Assembly (NCBI GenBank): GCA_963776735.1
Contig: CAVZNV010000018.1
Span: forward strand, 496,001 to 560,000
DNA length: 64,000 bases
Source: PALSA-612 sp963776735
Lineage (GTDB): Bacteria; Actinomycetota; Thermoleophilia; Gaiellales; Gaiellaceae
Direction of reading: 5' to 3'
The notes beneath the pieces are model-generated. The model saw only the letters and a list, made by a program, of their open reading frames with translations. It did no database searches and was not told the DNA's origin. The position numbers were made by a program, and so were the translations under genes. Positions 62,567 through 64,000 of the stretch are shown here, in pieces (position 1 is the stretch's first letter; each line of letters begins with the position of its first letter).

Positions 62567-64000
62567 CTAGCGCACGGTGAAGCTCGCGCTGAAGTTGCGC
62601 GTGTTCGGCAGGATGCCGCCGAACGACTCCATGTTCTTCGTCTCCTGCCAGTCGGAGGCAGTGAGCTGAATCGTGTGGCGGCCGGACGTGAGGAACAGGC
62701 CGTTCAGCCGCACCGTGACCGTCCCGGCCGAGTAGACCTCCGGCGCTTTCTTGCCGTCCACGCCGGCGACGAGGGAGCCAGGGTCGACTCCCGAGCCTGA
62801 ATCGACGACGGACAGCCGCAGGAGACCCCCGCGCGAGACGGTCTGCGTGAGCAGCTTCACGACCGGCGGCGTGGTGTCGTCGATCCAGAGGCGGAACGTG
62901 AACGCGCCCGACTGCGCGCGGCTCGGCGTGTCGAAGACCACGTCGTACGTCTTGGATGCGGGCGCGATCACCGCCGACACCGGCTCGGCCTGGCCAAACT
63001 CGTCCTGGTACGGATTCTCGGCGATCGGAACCGCGGGCACCCCGAGCAGCCGGTTCTCGTCCCCGGGGAAGACGATCCGTGGCGTCACGGCAACCCCGGA
63101 AGCACGCGAAAGGACGATGACGCCGAAGTTGGCCACCCGCTTCGGCAGCACGACGCGGAACACCTGCTCGGGGCCCGGCAGGTCGAGTGTGATGCCCGGC
63201 TGCGGGCTCTCCGGGTAGCGATAGGTCGACACTCGCGACTGCCCGAGGCGCGTGTTGCCGTGGTAGACCCCGGGCTTCGTCAGCGTCGCGCTCGGCTTCC
63301 CGAGCCGCGGATGCTCGCTGCGCAGCCAGAACGGGATCCGCCGCGTGACCGTCCCGTTTCCGAGGACGATGAATCCCGTGACGTCGGCCTCCTTCGCACC
63401 GGCTGCGGCCTTTGCCACGACGGCGAGGCTGTCCGGCACGGTGACCGAAGCCGGCGTCGTGACGGAGACGCCCGAGGCCGGATCCTGCACGTCGACCGTG
63501 ACCGTCCACGAGCCGGCGCCGCCGCCCGCGTCCGTGAGCTGGACTGCTCTCGTCGCCTGAGTGCCGGTCTTGACGAGCCCGAACGAGATGCCGGTCGGCG
63601 CGGCGAAGATCAGCGGGTCGTTCGCCGCCGGAACCTGGATCAGGCCGCCTCCCTCGCGGGTCGAGGGCACCTCGGCGCCGTTCGCGTTTAAGACCGGCTT
63701 GCCCGTGAGCACGAGCGCCGACTTGATCTGAGCGACTGTCCAGCCCGGATGGTGCTGGCGCAACAACGCTGCGGCCCCGGCGACCTGGGGCGCGGCCATG
63801 CTCGTGCCGCTGAACTGCGCCCATGTGCCCTCGCGCGGCGGAACCGACGAGAGGATCGAGACACCCGGCGCGCTCACGTCAGGCTTCATCTCGAGCGAGA
63901 TCGGCGTCGGGCCGGCCGATGAGAACGGCGCGATGACGTCCGTGCCGGTTACCGCGGCGGCCGTAATCGCGTCGGCGGCGCTGCCCGGCGAGGAGATCGA
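62567..64000 (-). CDS. S8 family serine peptidase (subtilase), C-terminal part; runs off the window
   Basis: The frame is open from the right edge (64000) to the stop at 62567. In the order of translation: an end-of-domain segment (ITAAAVTGTDVIAPFSSAGPTP), LEMKPDVSAPGVSILSSVPP, and the catalytic serine in FSGTSMAAPQVAGAAALLRQHHPG (GTSMAAP motif). About 390 residues of Ig-like/Fn3-type beta sandwiches follow (FGLVKTGTQATRAVQLTDAGGGAGSW; RNFSASFTV). Asp and His of the triad and the signal peptide lie outside the window. The layout fits Vpr/C5a-type exported subtilisins with a PA insertion. Likely a secreted or wall-bound protease. Confidence 0.9.
   Translation of the reverse strand, partial: SISSPGSAADAITAAAVTGTDVIAPFSSAGPTPISLEMKPDVSAPGVSILSSVPPREGTWAQFSGTSMAAPQVAGAAALLRQHHPGWTVAQIKSALVLTGKPVLNANGAEVPSTREGGGLIQVPAANDPLIFAAPTGISFGLVKTGTQATRAVQLTDAGGGAGSWTVTVDVQDPASGVSVTTPASVTVPDSLAVVAKAAAGAKEADVTGFIVLGNGTVTRRIPFWLRSEHPRLGKPSATLTKPGVYHGNTRLGQSRVSTYRYPESPQPGITLDLPGPEQVFRVVLPKRVANFGVIVLSRASGVAVTPRIVFPGDENRLLGVPAVPIAENPYQDEFGQAEPVSAVIAPASKTYDVVFDTPSRAQSGAFTFRLWIDDTTPPVVKLLTQTVSRGGLLRLSVVDSGSGVDPGSLVAGVDGKKAPEVYSAGTVTVRLNGLFLTSGRHTIQLTASDWQETKNMESFGGILPNTRNFSASFTVR

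Overview
The window is a 64-kb piece of a high-GC chromosome. It most likely comes from a deep-branching actinobacterium of the Thermoleophilia (Gaiella/Solirubrobacter-like). This rests on base composition, frequent GTG/TTG starts, actinobacterial-type -10 boxes (TANNNT), a 16S-23S-5S operon without spacer tRNAs, and the protein families present. The taxonomic call is inference; a 16S comparison would settle it.

Layout. 1-8.1 kb: an eight-gene plus-strand envelope-glycan operon (five glycosyltransferases, a flippase, two methyltransferases), mostly with 4-base stop/start overlaps. 8.1-12.8 kb: a convergent five-gene minus-strand operon (GT2, metallo-hydrolase, methyltransferase, beta-propeller-like protein, Gfo/Idh oxidoreductase). 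12.8-17.3 kb: folD, a cold-shock gene, and gatCAB plus a small gene. 17.3-21.2 kb: a minus-strand MacB/FtsX-type ABC exporter and a YqgE-like gene. 21.3-24.0 kb: a serine-pathway pair (class V aminotransferase and serA). 24-31 kb: lon, an HxlR regulator, an esterase, a YbaK-type deacylase, ilvE, a DegT aminotransferase, a RemA-like gene and a 3-methyladenine glycosylase. 31-36 kb: a class A penicillin-binding protein with PASTA repeats, tyrS and a methyltransferase. 36-41.3 kb: the rRNA operon with promoter, leader terminator, boxA and processing stems. 41.3-48.3 kb: an M48 protease operon, an SDR, dgt, dnaG, and a TPP-riboswitch thiG-thiS-thiE operon. 48.4-64 kb: secreted and membrane functions (LPFTG microprotein, GT2, LamG protein, HKD phospholipase-D-like protein, SHOCT protein, PIG-L deacetylase, Tat phosphoesterase, MFS exporter, SPFH protein, PQQ-type propeller, subtilase), tRNA-Asn, and an SOS-controlled DnaQ/GIY-YIG nuclease.

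Two patterns run through the window. First, many operon-leading genes have a TANNNT box ending 6-9 nt before the start codon and no Shine-Dalgarno sequence, so leaderless transcription appears common. In two places the -10 boxes of divergent genes overlap in one TANNNTA motif inside an 18-20 bp intergenic gap. Second, between about 9 and 28 kb, conserved genes carry at least 12 one-base insertions, nearly all in short homopolymers, and no deletions. This looks like local consensus error rather than gene decay, so the 'broken' genes there are probably intact in the organism.

The most distinctive single locus is the nuclease gene at 56.8-58.5 kb. Its LexA-type box sits exactly between the -35 and -10 boxes, and a 22-bp perfect palindrome covers its start codon.
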